DNA of 64,000 nt from Strongylocentrotus droebachiensis (Eukaryota > Echinodermata > Echinoidea > Camarodonta > Strongylocentrotidae): NCBI GenBank assembly GCA_035222895.1, contig JAVYIG010005401.1, forward strand, positions 62,001-126,000. Direction: 5' to 3'. This document shows positions 11,481 to 47,392 of the stretch, piece after piece (position 1 is the stretch's first letter; each line of letters starts with the position of its first letter). The notes beneath the pieces were generated by a model that worked only from the letters and a program-made list of their open reading frames with translations, did not search any database and had not been told where the DNA came from. The translations under genes and the position numbers were made by a program.

Positions 11481-13322
11481 CACATACTGCAAAAAGCAAA
11501 GAAGACATAAAATCATGCATTTACACAAATTATTCTTGTTCTCATAATTTATTATCTCATACACGTATATCTGGAGACAGCACCATTCAACTTTACATTC
11601 ATATCTTCTTATACAATCGAATAAAAAGAATATACCAATTCCATAATTTCTCTTTCTCTGTTACAATATATACAAACAATTGAACACACAATCCTACAGT
11701 ACATCATTAGCTTCTTGTTGAAGTATACATAGTCATCGAAATAAGAACAATAAAAATATTGCGTACTTTCTCGGGAATTCAAATATAACTTTGGCATTTC
11801 ATTCTTCATAATTCATTTCTTTATTCCCTTGAAGTTGATTGTATTGTACAAACGCATTTAAGAATTTTAAGAATTTATAAATACTTTCATTATTTGATCA
11901 TGGAATAATGAAGTACTTGAATACCGCTCAAAGAATACCCAAAATAGGAAGGAGAAGAAAATGAGAGGAGAAGAATTTGAATAAATCCCACGCTGAGATG
12001 ATAGAACTCTGTAATTTTGGGTAGTCCATAATATTAGTAACGGTAAATTGGGATGCTTTTATCAAAATTGGCAATTTATATGTGAATCCCACTGATTTCA
12101 AACGATACAAATATAGAAATATTAAGGCAATATTGCCATCACACATCACATGTTTCAAATATACTTCTGTTCTCTCTTGTAGTATGCAAAAATATACAGA
12201 ACATCTGTTGATATTTAAAGGAATAAGAGCGCAAACACAATTCTTCAAAGCATATACACAGCTTGATAATACTATATATTCATCATTTTCGTCTCTAGTT
12301 CGACGTCTGTAGGCATTTGAAAGTTTACCCAATAATCTATGAGTGGTTAATACACATCGGAACTTCTCTGATAACTGAACAATTGCAAAGATAAAACTGC
12401 ATTTTTTTTTGTAGACAAAAAGAGATCCAATAACAGAAAGGAAATACAACTGAAACGAAAAAGTTGTCATTCGTAATGTACCGAAAACCTAATATTTTAC
12501 TAGAGTGTCTTATATCTGCATTCATAGAAAACAAGAGCTTTAATTCAGCTCTGTGTATTCCGGAATATGCACGACATATATGTGCTCAGAAGCAAAGCTC
12601 GTGTCAATGATCAAATTGAAGCAGAAATACATCTTTGATAATATAAAATGGTTCTAACAGATCATATCAAGTGTTGAAGTATATATATACCTGTACCTGA
12701 TTATTAGTTGGCATTTTTTAATTCATATATTTCTGACTTTTATACATTTTCACCAATAGTGGTGGTCTTCCAAAAACAAACAAGAAAACAAGGAAACAAG
12801 AAAAACATGTTTATTTGAGCTTTCTCATTATATACTGTTTGTATGTTTGGCCCCATTCTTTTTCGATTTAATTAAAGTTTATCATCATTTGCTGCATAGA
12901 TTTAACATACATTTCATACATGAAGACGTTATACCATCATTTAATTCATTTTACAGAGCAGCTACTGGTAAAATCAACTGCAAAGACTTTTAAAAAAGAC
13001 CAGAAAATTAACATCATGCATCATCAATCCCTACAGCTTTTGTTTATCCAACCTTAGCATAGCATACATTTACTCACACAATCTGTGGGATTCAAGTCTA
13101 ATTCAACTTGGCTAGTTTGAAAACTTCAGAAGAAACTTTGGACTATCTTATATTACACAAATAACTTCAAATGAAGAAGCTGCAATGCAATGTTCTTCCA
13201 CATACACCACTAGCACTGAATACCAGTCCATATTTAAGTACATATTAAAAGATGACCTTGTTGAGGTCATAGAAAGTATGTGACACACGATGACCTCGAC
13301 GAAGGAGGCCAAAGGGTGCCGT
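11481..13322. other. Gap between convergent TRIP12 and ABCC5; includes ABCC5 3' UTR
   Basis: No coding exon recognised. It should hold the minus-strand ABCC5 3' UTR; an AATAAA complement (tttatt, about 12810) is one possible end signal. A ~70-bp piece at 13037-13105 recurs at 13510-13580, so the last ABCC5 exon is bracketed by direct repeats. Confidence 0.35.
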
Positions 13323-36051
<22,729 letters not shown>

Positions 36052-36102
36052 CTTGACGATGCGGGTAACTGCCCTGAAATGCGAAAGGAAAGAGAAAAGT
36101 AG

Positions 36103-36330
36103 AGGTGTTGTGGTCTAGTGGTCACTGACTGCAGATCACAAGGCACAGGGTTCAAGTCCCGCCCCGGCACTAATGTCCTTTGGCAAGACGTCAATCTACA
36201 TTTGCCACTCTCCAGGTGTAAATGGGTACCTGAACTGCTTGAGCCCTAGTTACTTTGGCAGCTCGGCTATAACCAGGGTAATATGTGTAAAGCACCATGA
36301 GCGTCAAAGACAATTTTTGTACCCAATCAT
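36103..36330 (+). mobile_element. tRNA-derived SINE
   Basis: Head tgttgtggtctagtggtcac (A-box) and gggttcaagtcccgc (B-box), then aagacgtcaatctacatttg, ccactctccaggtg and ggctataaccagggtaatat. Lies 30 bp upstream of ABCC5 coding exon 1. Confidence 0.75.
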
Positions 36331-36554
36331 ATCTTCTTCCATCGTTTCTTGATTCTTGATCTTAATGAATTTTGCTTTTTTTATCTATAGATTAATTTAT
36401 GTTACTAAGTCAATTTTTGTCATCAAAATAGTTTCTGTTGGTTTATTCATTATTTCTATGTGTTAAGATTATTTAAGAACTAACAAAAATGATAAAAATT
36501 GTTTGAACAGAAAAAATATTGGCAATTTAAATACATGACAACAGTTATAGTTAC

Positions 36555-36645
36555 CTTTTAAGCAGTTAACAGAAAGAACCAGTCAGAAAATTTAAGTGTA
36601 ACAAATGTCTGTGTTGGTAAATCGAAGCTACTTTTTTCAAAGTTC
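36555..36645 (-). other. Candidate ABCC5 5' UTR exon
   Basis: The minus strand shows a strong acceptor (ttgtttcttcttgcag) at 36646 and a donor (AAAAG/gtaact) at 36554, enclosing 91 nt. Joined to 36073 it places an in-frame TAA a few codons upstream of the ATG at 36051. This supports that ATG as the start and this exon as non-coding. The transcription start was not found. Confidence 0.45.
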
Positions 36646-36885
36646 CTGCAAGAAGAAACAAGAGAGAGAGAGAGAAAAAGATCTTTAAAAATTACAATTA
36701 TTTTTGGCAAAAATGTATGATCTATAGGCACGATAATAGTTGCTAATGAATAAATTTAAAAAATGGAAATGAAGAACATGTGATTAACAATATTTCATAA
36801 TAGATGTCGATGAGAAAATCGAAACAGTGTTTGAATAGCATAGGAGTATAAGAGAGGGAGATCAAATGTAAGGAGAGAGAGAAAC

Positions 36886-36923
<38 letters not shown>

Positions 36924-37227
36924 AGCAAAATAAATTGAGCAGAAAACTACAAGATCAACATAGAGAGAGAGAGAGAGAGAGAAAGAAAAAAATACAGACC
37001 TGCAAACAGCATTATTTAAAAACATATACAGAAAAAGAAAGACAGACACATAGATAAAGACAGAGATAGAGGGAGATAAATAATGATTCACAGTTTCCAT
37101 GTGCACATTCATGTATACACCGAATGCTGCTAATAAACTGTTTTACAGGACAACCAAGTACCGCAAACTATAAATCATTGTTTTATTCGAGCCCTGATGG
37201 CCACTGGTGGATGGCAAGAAACCTCAA

Positions 37228-37284
<57 letters not shown>

Positions 37285-37749
37285 TCTCTTTCTTCCCCTA
37301 GATCTCTTCCCTCATCTCTTTCTCTCTTTTTATCTTTATCTCTCTCTCTCTATATATATATATATATCTCTCTCTCATAAGAGCAAGTGCCCTGTTTCAC
37401 CTGATGAACTTTGCAGATGGATGTATTAAGTGATCACCAGATATGGTATTGAGACTGAAACAGAAATAGAATTGGCAGGAAATGGACATTTGTTATCACA
37501 AGTGTATTCTTAAAAACAGGTTAAAATCTTAATCCCAAGTGTTTTATAGACCAATGCAGGTAATTCGATATTTGGGTATGTTACTGAGCTAATCATGTGC
37601 ACTTAAAACAAAAGTTGGTAATTTTGCTAACAACTAGACTGACAAGAACTTATATCATTTTCACAAAGGGGTAAAATCTTTCTGGCTCTCTGCAGAAACT
37701 ATGTACCGGTATTAGATATAATGTGAAGACATTGAATGCAATGCTATTA

Positions 37750-38065
37750 AATATAAATATGAGTTCTGGTCATGCTATTGCATTCTGGTAGAAACTGTCT
37801 GGAAGTGACGAAAAAAGTTGATCATGTAGCACATAAAGTAGGGCTTTTAGTATAATGGTGTGAGGTTTTGTAATCATCAAAACGATAAGAAATTTGCTCA
37901 GTCGTTATTGCTTAGCGTCACATGCACTTTTTACAGAAAATGTGTATATGGGACTACACATACATGTGGAATGTGCTGTGACCCACAACAATTCAGCTAT
38001 TACATGTCATATTTTTAATATGAGGTCATTTGAAGAGCCATCCTTTTCAGGGGACATTTTTTTCT
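37750..38065 (+). mobile_element. Second fragment of the TTAAAGGTAAAGA MITE family
   Basis: gagttctggtcatgctattg, aatcatcaaaacgataagaa and tgtatatgggactacacata; about 80% like 34850-35165. Confidence 0.55.
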
Positions 38066-38330
38066 ATAATTCTCTTCCACACTAACATAAAAAGATTGAA
38101 AAAGCTTACAAATTATTTATGACCTTTCCCAGAACTCAACCTTCTGTTTAAGGAAAGGTTATATATAAAAAGATTCCCCTAAAACTAAAAGAGTGATTTT
38201 TTTCTATGATACTCTTCCACACTAACATAAAAGATTGAAAAGGCTTATTATTCACCTATCCCAGAACCCAACCTTCTTTTTCAAGGAAAGGTTAGCTATA
38301 AACAGATTCCCCTAAAACTAAACGAGTGAT
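38066..38330. repeat. Two-copy tandem repeat, ~130 bp
   Basis: ttctcttccacactaacata ... cccagaactcaaccttct ... agattcccctaaaactaaa occurs at 38076-38192 and again at 38209-38328. Confidence 0.85.
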
Positions 38331-39307
38331 GCATCCAAATTTGTTTTCTTAAAGTAGAGTTGAAGACTGATTGCTTAATCATTGTACAAAGAAGGGCCTT
38401 GTCTTTCTTTAATGAGTTAAATACTGAACAAGATAACTAGCTCGGCATGATCGGGGACTGTTAACATCAACCAGATTTAGTTCTGACCCTTGTACAGAGT
38501 GTACTTTGGACCTCAAGGCAACGTGTGAACGGATCAATAAGATGCTATTTATTGAAACTCAAGCTGTTTTTATCATCTCTGACCAATTTAGCAGAGTCAT
38601 GAAAGAAGATCCTTTATTATTCTGAACATCAAGAGATGACATTTTTTTGACAGAAATACATTGACTTCAGAGCATCACCATTTAATTTCATAAATGCACA
38701 CTGCTGTCATAATTTCTATCAGGCTTTCCTGAAGCAAGTAAACAAAATAATATAAAGGGAAAATCTTTGGTAAACAAGAAAATGATCAGAAAAGAAATTC
38801 TGAAAGAAGAAATATATATTTTAAAATATGAACAAAGACAAGAAAGTGTGTAGAAAGGACGTATATCACAAAAACATGAGAGATTTTGTTCTTGTTGACA
38901 TAATGAAAACAAAGTAATGCAATTGCTCAGACAATTTGAACAAAACATAAATGTTTCGAGCAAAATGGGAGAAAAGTGAAGAAAATCTTAGAGAGCCACT
39001 ACAAAAATCATTAGCACAAAACTATCTGTCAATGATGCATATTCATCAATTATATATGATTAAAGAAATAAATGTAGTTTTCAATACATGACTACAGAAA
39101 CTGTATAAAATAATTTGCTTTCCCTTCCCACTTTTATATCCCCAACCCTTTTTCCAATTGTTTCCTTTCTGTCCTGTTTTACATCCCATGTAATAGCCCG
39201 GATAATTTATGAAGGTACTGCTAATAGCACTTCCAATCTTGAACTATAATAGGCCTCATGTCCATCATAAATGCTTCAATCCTGTGGGTTCCAGGTCCAC
39301 CTCCGGT

Positions 39308-39940
39308 GATTGATAGACTCTTCAAACCCAAGCAATTAATCTTCAATTAAAATGAACCAGTAACCCCTTCTCTCACTGCTACTGCAATAATTACAACAAT
39401 CAAACAATGATTCTACACTTTTCATAGGTTTGAAAGACAATGGTTCACCTTAATTGGTATAGCTGAAAGAGAGACTTTAAATTATTTTCCCAATATGATA
39501 TAAAGATTAGTTTATGGTGTAATTAATAATAGATACCGGTTATAGACTCTTGAAACCAAGCAATTAAACTTACAATTAAAATGAACCAGTAACCCTTTCT
39601 CTCACTGCTACTGTAATAATTATAACGTTCAAACAATGATTATACACTTTTCATAGGTTTGAAAGACAATGGTTCACCTTAATTGGTATAGCTGAAAGAG
39701 AGATTTTGAATCATTTTCCCAACTTTATATAAAGATTAGTATACTGTATACTTGAAAACAGATGTCTGACTCTTCAAAACCAAGCAATTAATCTTCAAAT
39801 TAAATGAACCAGTAACCCTTTCTCTCACTGCTACTGCAATAATTAAAACAGTCAAACAATGATTCTACACTTTTCATAGGTTTGAAAGACAATGGTTTAT
39901 CTTAAAAGGTATAGCTGAAAGAGAGCTATTAAATTAAATA
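39308..39940. repeat. Three-copy tandem repeat, ~225-233 bp
   Basis: Units start near 39310, 39544 and 39768 with gactcttcaaacccaagcaa. They share ctttctctcactgctactg, cacttttcataggtttgaaa and ggtatagctgaaagagag. Length and identity suggest local duplication rather than a dispersed element. Confidence 0.85.
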
Positions 39941-42101
39941 AATAAAGTTATTTTCTTTGATATTTTGCAAAGCTCGTCTTGTCTTTTAGATAATGTAATC
40001 TAATGCTCTACAAAAGAGATAACCGGTATCATCACTATCATTGGTGTCTGATTCAATTATTAATTGCTGTATTGCAAAATTGTATTTATAAACAAAATTT
40101 CAAGATTATAATACTCATCATACATCTTCTTGTTTGTTTTAAAATTTTCTTCAATTTTCAAAGTCATCATGTCTTATTATCTTACTTTGGTACTTTGTCA
40201 ATATGGAATTAAAAAAGAAATGGAAGAAAATAAAATGTTATCTTTAATGAAATTTAATTGAATAAAAATAAACATACCGGTAACTACATATACATTTGAA
40301 CTACAGATTCCTAAAAACTTAAATCAAATGCACACAATTTAATTTACATGTACTCAGAAAATGTCAAGAAATAGTCATTAAAATGTCCAAAGTATGAGGT
40401 GAAGCGGATTATTAATTAACAAATGTATCCCCATCAAAAACACCTCCAGCTATCATTGTCTGTGCAAGATGTGTCGAAAAAGCGGGAACTATACAAATAT
40501 TGTAATTTATTGAAAGACTGAAAATAAAAACATGAGGAATCACAACAACATCCTGATTTGGCAGGAGGTTAGTAGAGTATGGTTTTGATGGAAAACCAAT
40601 TTCCTTCAATGGACTTCCTCAGTGATTAACCCAAGGGTATTTCAGACGGCTGTACAGAGTGACCCCACATCAAAAGTGTTAAATGATCTATCTCACTCTA
40701 TCTTACAGTCGTTTGAGAATCGTTTGAGAATCGTGTCCAGGTTTCATTTGTGCACAGGTGTGTATGGATAGAAACTGTACTCATTTCTAATTAAATTATC
40801 TCTCTTTTATATCTCTCTATCCCTCTATCGCTCTCTGTTTCAATCTTCTCTTTCTTTCTCTCTTACTATCAATTGATCAATTTTTAGGTTTAATTTTTGC
40901 ATAGGTGCATATACAAGTTTCACCTCTCATTCCTTCTCTCTCTCTCTCTCTCCCTCTCTCTCTTTGTCTCTGTCTGTCTCTCCCATTCTCTTTCTCTCCC
41001 CAGGTCTATGCTGTATCTATCCATGTGTTTATCCCTTAAGCCCTATTAATTGCTCTTTTTCTTTGAATTTACAAGATTTTACTACTCAGCTATCTTTTGT
41101 TAAGATTGTAGATGATTGCGTACTCAAGTTTTATTTGCAGAGACTGCTCTTTAAAAATAAAATAAAAGCTCTTTCTTCAAAAAGTGTTTGTATTACAACA
41201 GAATTTCGTACAACATTTTTCTCAAGAGGTGATAAAAATGTAAAATGTAACTGCTTCATTGTACATGAGAGGGAGAACTTGTGTTTCAAGTTTTAAAGCT
41301 TGCTACATTTTTCATTAGGTATATCAATAAAGATTTTTAATTGCAAGGCAGTAGGATAGAGTCTAAATAACCAACAATATAAGTAATAAGCAAACTATTG
41401 ATAATTGTAAATATGAAACAATTGTAAATAACATTGATATATTTACAAACTATTACAATCTAAGACTGGATTGATTAAGCACATATCATTACCGGTTTAG
41501 AGCAAGAGAGTAACAAATTATATGTAAAAGTATTTAAAAAAAAAAGAATCATTTAAAATTGATATATCAACTGACTGTCAATAATCACATGGATAGCCCC
41601 AAAGAAGTAATCTACAGTAAACTGATTTTCTTTATCTATGTACCAGTATCATCTAATTCAAATGCATTTTTTGTTATAATGAAGTTTTATTCTATCTAAT
41701 TTTAAAAAATTGATTGAAAATGAATCTGAACCTGAAATACATAAATGTCAGATTTACATCTACTTCTGATGTGAATGCATTATCAGCAAAACAAAAGATA
41801 ATTTCAAAAAAATAAATAAATAAAATACTTATATGAATATTTGGCCCTACAAATACATGTTTCTACAAAAAAAAAACAGAACAAAATTACATACACTATA
41901 TCACTTCATTACAAATATGAACAGGAAAATGAAAAGTGCATCACATCAGATTCAAAACACAAAATGTATTTTATATAGAATAAATGCAAGAATATATAAT
42001 TAGAAAGAAGTTGTAGAATAATTAACAAGGAAAGCAGATTAAGCCTCCACACATCAACATCAAAGCCAATTAATTGGAGAGGTAATAATTATCAAACTTA
42101 C

Positions 42102-42187
42102 CACTTGAAGTCCACTTGTGTTTATGGCTCGTAATTCGAACTAGGTATACAGTCTGTTTACACGATCTCTTCCATCTTGTAATGAGT
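42102..42187 (-). CDS. Orphan exon candidate C
   Basis: The minus strand has a strong acceptor (acgtttctttcag) and donor (AAGTG/gtaagt) around 86 nt, with one open frame reading LITRWKRSCKQTVYLVRITS. The phase (1 nt in) fits candidate B, which leaves 2 nt. Protein not recognised. It could instead be a 5' UTR exon of ABCC5. Confidence 0.3.
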
Positions 42188-43114
42188 CTGAAAGAAACGT
42201 CAATATCAAAAGAACTGGTAATGGGAGGAAGAAATAAAAACTGTCCTCTTCCGTGGACAGTCCGATGTATGAATGAACTCTGGAAGGATTTGGCGGAGTA
42301 TTTGGAGGGTTGTAGGATAGCTGTAGCAGAAATCAGAAGTATGATTATGCAGTGTATTGCATATCATGGGTGGAACCATTCCACTCGGAGGGTTGCACTG
42401 GTCATGGAGGGACCCAGTGATTATACTAATTCCTTTGTTTGATTAAAAGTCACAAAATCCTTGTCAAGTTTTGTACCTCTTTCTATAACTCCTGCTGTTT
42501 TTTTACAACTACTTCTATTACATTTGTGGTCATTCAATCTGTATCATGGACTTCCTTCCTTCCTTCCTTTTAACAATATCTCACTTTTGTCCTCTTGAAC
42601 CCTGCAGCAACAATAATATTTATCACCAAAAGGACATTTTCATACCACTAAACTAAGAAACTGGATCATAACATACAGTAAAACATTAAATAAACAATTC
42701 ATCCACAAGTTAACGAATCAAATTAATTATAAAATTAAATGATTGTTCTTCTTCATTTATAAATGAAGGTATAAAAATGCATTTATGACATTTATGTGAT
42801 GAATAAATCTCAAAAAGGAAAATTTTCAAATGATTAAATTGAAATAATTTAGAAGTTTCATGACATCTATACAGGAGCTCTTATTATTATAATTTTAACA
42901 GATATTACAAAAAATATACAGGTTAGATTAGAACTGGATGTGCAAAATGTAAATTTACATCATAAACATAAATTTCCATTGAAAAACAGGGAGCTTCAAG
43001 AATCACATTTATCAGACACAATGAATATATCAAGATATGGGGAAAGGGCTAGAAAGTTTTTGTTCTACTTCTTCAAAAGTTAAGTGGTCAACTTGTCGTA
43101 ATGTTGACAAGTAC

Positions 43115-43248
43115 CTTTTCATGAAGGCTCCATCCCTCCCTTTATTGTCCTCCATCTCCTCCCTCCTCTGACAATGGTAGAGTCCTGATCCTGCATACAG
43201 GTTTAATATGTTGAGTAATACTGCTGGTAAGACCACTTTAACCTCAAC
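43115..43248 (-). CDS. Orphan exon candidate B
   Basis: Acceptor ccatgctacag and donor GAAAAG/gtactt enclose 134 nt, phase 0 to phase 2, reading VEVKVVLPAVLLNILNLYAG, SGLYHCQRREEMEDNKGRDG and AFMK. Joining to candidate C makes an Arg codon. No family recognised. Confidence 0.3.
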
Positions 43249-44464
43249 CTGTAGCATGGGGGGTTTAGGTTTGGGCTTGGTTAATGAGTGTGTGAGGGGT
43301 GGAGATAAGGGAAGACAAAGGTTGAAGATGGGCGTCGGCATTGCTCCACTCACACACTGACCGATTTGCTAGTAGATGGGATGGGAGATTGTTGCTTAAG
43401 TTTAGGGTCTTTTACTCTGGTTGAATTTTCACAGAATTATAAGATATCTTACAAACAAAAAACAATCTAACAAACAAAAAACAATCAAACATTGAAAAAA
43501 GAAACATTCCTCCAAAAGGTTTCTCCTTAAAGATACATTTTTACATTCCCATTTGTCAATTTTATGAAAGATTAAGTGCTATTTAACTATGATTTAAGAA
43601 TTATCATTATTATTCTATAAAATCTGAATATTCCTTGTGGTAGAGCTATATAAGTTTAATGTATGAAAATTCTTGTTTTCTAATTTTAAAACAAAGTAAC
43701 AGCTTATTACATTTTGCCTAATATTCTTGGCTGATAAGTATTTACAGCTTCCCTCTCTCTTTCTTTATCTTAAACTTGCACATTTTAGAATTTAATACTG
43801 GAAGCAGATTGATTTTATATTCATAATCAATCTCGTCCCCTTTCTTATTTTATTTTCATGAATAACTCATTAAGAATGTTTCCAGCTTCTACCCATATTG
43901 GGTGACTATGATGTCAAGTAAACAAAGCAAAGATTAACCATGATAATGTTTTGCTAATTGTCTCATCATGTGATGTTTGAATGGCTTACCCATGACATAC
44001 AAACATATTTCACTAATGTGCAACATTAATTACTGAGAAAATTGAGTAGTTTTCCATGAAATACGACTTCAACCACAATTGCTGTGGAAGGAATTTTAAA
44101 AACATTTTTCATTATTTGCAAAGGGGGAACATTAACAGCTAGTCTACCAAATAGTCTATGAAAGGAATGGTTATATGAATTTTCAGTCAGATCAAAAGCC
44201 TAAGTATTAAATAACTGAAAAAGTGAACAATTAGAAGTGTTAGATAACCTTAACTTCTGATGAAATAAAACAAAATTGATCAATTGTGTGAACTTCATGC
44301 TTCATAACTTAGTAATCTGTCAAAAACTGTATACAAAATCTAGATATTTTGAAAACATATTAAGAAATTCTACACATTAAGGATATATTTCAATTTGTGG
44401 TATAAATCAAATTAAAGTTTGTCATTATCTTTTGATAGTGCACTCTTCAAATGATAAAAAATGC

Positions 44465-44975
44465 TATCCTTCTAATATGAATAATGGAAGTAAATAAACG
44501 GATAACAACATTAATAAAGACATTATTTCTAAGATTGTTATCCTTCTAATATGAATAATGGAAGTAAATAAATGGATAACAACATTAATAAAGACATTAT
44601 TTCTAAGATTGTTATCCTTCTAATATGAATAATGGAAGTAAATAAATGGATAACAACATTAATAAAGATATTATGTCTAAGATTGTTATCCTTCTAATAT
44701 GAATAATGGAAGTAAATAAACGGATAACAACATTAATAAAGACATTATTTCTAAGATTGTTATCCTTCTAATATGAATATTGGAAGTAAATAAATGGATA
44801 ACAACATTAATAAAGATTTTATGTCTAAGGTTGTTATCTTTCTAATATGGATATTAGAAGTAAATTAATTCATATAAACATTTATAAATATACTATGTCT
44901 TAAGTTTGTTATCCTTCTAATATAAATATTGGAAGTAAATGAATTGATAAAAACATTAATATAGGTATCATGTCA
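44465..44975. repeat. 74-bp tandem repeat (minisatellite), about 6.5 copies
   Basis: The unit begins tatccttctaatatgaata and includes ggaagtaaataaatggataa and caacattaataaagacatta. Starts at 44465, 44539, 44613 and 44687 give an exact 74-bp period; the later copies decay. Confidence 0.92.
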
Positions 44976-45100
44976 AAGGTTACGTATGATGTATATCCAC
45001 TAGCCTTTGGTATTACATGTTTAATAATCAGAAAATAATTACTTAAGATAATACGACAGTCATGGACTTTACATTTCAGCACTTTAAAATATCAGTATAC

Positions 45101-45305
45101 CTTCCAATCTGGGGTCAATGCGAGCACGAGCATTTCTCGAAGCGGCTCTCAGATAAAGCACTATCTCTTCTTCGCTGAGATCTTCGCCCGACGACAAGCA
45201 TCCAAAGATCAGCCTGGCCAGGGTGTCGTGCAAATTTGTGTAACGGCTTACCAACGCTCTATTTAAGTTGCCATAGCAGCCGTTACTGGAAAAGCTACTG
45301 CACAT
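45101..45305 (-). CDS. Orphan exon candidate A (possible first coding exon)
   Basis: A GC-richer island in AT-rich DNA. Minus-strand ATG at 45305-45303 opens MCSSFSSNGCYGNLNRALVS, then HDTLARLIFGCLSSGEDLSE and EEIVLYLRAASRNARARIDP, ending RLE before donor GAAG/gtatac. It ends in phase 1 and does not join directly to B. The DPRLE end loosely recalls glutaminase N-terminal regions, but I do not claim this. Confidence 0.35.
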
Positions 45306-46178
45306 GCTAACCCAGAAATAGCAACAATCTTTAGCCTCTCTTAAAGTGCTGGGAGTTAAAAGTATTTCGTCATAACATACTATGGTTCCTTTTTCTTTAC
45401 ATTTAACTACATGTATGACAAGTATACAACTACATGTGCATGCATAGAAATTTGTAGACATGCTGCCGCAGATCATTTAATAAACCAATCAATAATCCTT
45501 AATCATTATGGAACCCTCATATTCATATGTACTCACAGATGAGTTTTGAACTTTGTTATGAAAATATCTTAACTAACAAATCTTTTGCAAAATATGTGAC
45601 TGGGATAATACATTTCTTTGTTTATATTTCAAAAAAGCTGGAAATAACTATTGTGGCACTTATGTAGTAATTGCACATTTTTTTCAAAGCATATTCAATC
45701 GCTCATGATCTTTACACTTGAATATAGATCATTATAAAGATATGACTTGATTCAAGACTAAATATGACTCGATAATACCAGTTTCTACAGCCCCTGTTCC
45801 AGATTTAGCAAAACAAATAGTTGAGGAAGGACTTTGTTTCAGATTATCACTTTTTAGGGAGTTAGCTAAAACTGTACTCTAATTAAACAATATAATCAAA
45901 TACCACTGATCAGGGTCAAAATTTATATAAACAATATTCTTATCTGTTTTGTTACGCCTGTACAGCTCTTTAATACATCGGCATAAAAATAATATATGCA
46001 TTGTAAGTATTGCAATATCATTATCTTCATTGGCATGTAATTCATATATAACTGTAGAAGTAATTGATATTTACCTAACAATCTATTGTCATCATATATT
46101 TGTCATTAGTTACAACTTTTATTCTCATGCATGTACCATACCTTTTCCCATTGATTGTTATAACAATATGAGAAATAC

Positions 46179-46503
46179 ATGTATGATGATACTGATGATG
46201 GTAGGGGTGGTGGTAATGGTGGTGGTGATGATGGTGGTAGTGATGAAGATGATGATGATGGTTGTGGTGGAGATGATGATGATGATAGTAGTGGTAGTGA
46301 TGATAATGATGGTAGTGGTGGCGGTGGTCGTGATGATGATGATGATGATGATGACAGTAGTGGTAGTGATGATAATGGAAGTGGTGGCAGTGTTGATGAT
46401 GAGGATGATGATGACATGATATTGATGGTGTTTGTGTTGGTGGTAGTGATGATGATGATGATGGTGGTGGTGTTGATGATGACAATGATGATTATGGTTT
46501 TGA
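46179..46503. repeat. GAT/GGT trinucleotide array
   Basis: About 320 bp of gatgatggtggt-type triplets. Long Asp/Gly or Met/Val frames across it are artefacts. Confidence 0.95.
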
Positions 46504-46665
46504 TATGGTAAGGATGATGAAATTTATGATTGTGATAAACATGCTATTCAATCATAATGTCCAATGATCAGCGCAGCTCAGAGTGAATGACAATAGTGAG
46601 CAGAGTTTAAACATATAAGATATAAAAGAATAGAGTAAGAAAATCAAGAGACATGACAGTGACAC

Positions 46666-46669
<4 letters not shown>

Positions 46670-46719
<50 letters not shown>
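46670..46719. repeat. (GA)n microsatellite
   Basis: About 25 perfect GA dinucleotides. Confidence 0.95.
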
Positions 46720-46722
<3 letters not shown>

Positions 46723-47235
46723 CTTTTACATAAACCAAGTATTTAAAATAATCACCAACTTCAAGCTGGTGAAGATAATGACAAAATACATGTGCTGTAC
46801 ACTGTAGGTATAGCAGGGCAACAGAGAGAGAGAGAGAGAAAGAAAAATACAGTATCCAGTCTCAAATGATGCAACTATGCTACAGTACAAGCAGCATAAT
46901 TCAATCACATAACTATTAATATAAATAGGCGCATCTCACAGTCACTAAGTCACTACCTACGCCGCTCGGAGGTATTTGCCGAGAACCAACAGCAGATAAG
47001 ACGATGTTTAGAGTGTGTGTTTACAAGAGGAGATACGACCCAACACTTAATAGTTTCAGCCACAGAGAAAGAGATTGGATGCATGGTGCTAACAATGCTG
47101 GCAATTCAATTAGACAAGATATTGAGATTGGTAGCGGCTACCCATTGTAACCTTTCATTGAGGCGAAAACTTACATCACATATCATGTGTGGATCCCATA
47201 TGGCATTATGTCTATGCTAAAGTATATAATATAAA

Positions 47236-47392
47236 TAATTATATAATATTGGATGGCTTTGAGTGGGATACAAGAATATATTGCTTGAGCTATGACAATA
47301 TTGGACGAGTCAAAGACAAGTCTAATATTGTCATAGCGAGAGCAATATATTCTTGTATCACACAAAAACAAAGCCATACAATATCATTATTA
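47236..47392. mobile_element. Fold-back element with ~65-bp arms
   Basis: Left atacaagaatatattgcttg and agctatgacaatattgga. The right arm has the complement (tctaatattgtcatagcg, agcaatatattcttgtatca). Short spacer in the middle. Confidence 0.75.

Larger units (their letters stand above)
36650..42100. other. No gene recognised; repeats and microsatellites
   Basis: AT-rich DNA upstream of ABCC5, with (GA)n at 36892-36919 and 36961-36982, (CT)n at 37231-37275, duplicated blocks at 38066-38330 and 39308-39940, and CT-rich tract 40800-41000. The ABCC5 promoter may lie here but I cannot place it. Confidence 0.4.

Noticed and set aside
42116..42442. Plus-strand 108-residue frame
   Set aside because: No splice signals or family match; part of the strand opposite carries better splice sites (candidate C).
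44465..44975. Regular direct repeats as a CRISPR array
   Set aside because: Contiguous 74-bp units without unique spacers, in a eukaryotic genome; a minisatellite.
45101..45305. Glutaminase N-terminal exon
   Set aside because: Only the DPRLE end recalls it; no further glutaminase exons were found downstream on the minus strand.
46075..46511. His-, Asp- and Val-rich frames
   Set aside because: GAT/GGT microsatellite read in different frames.
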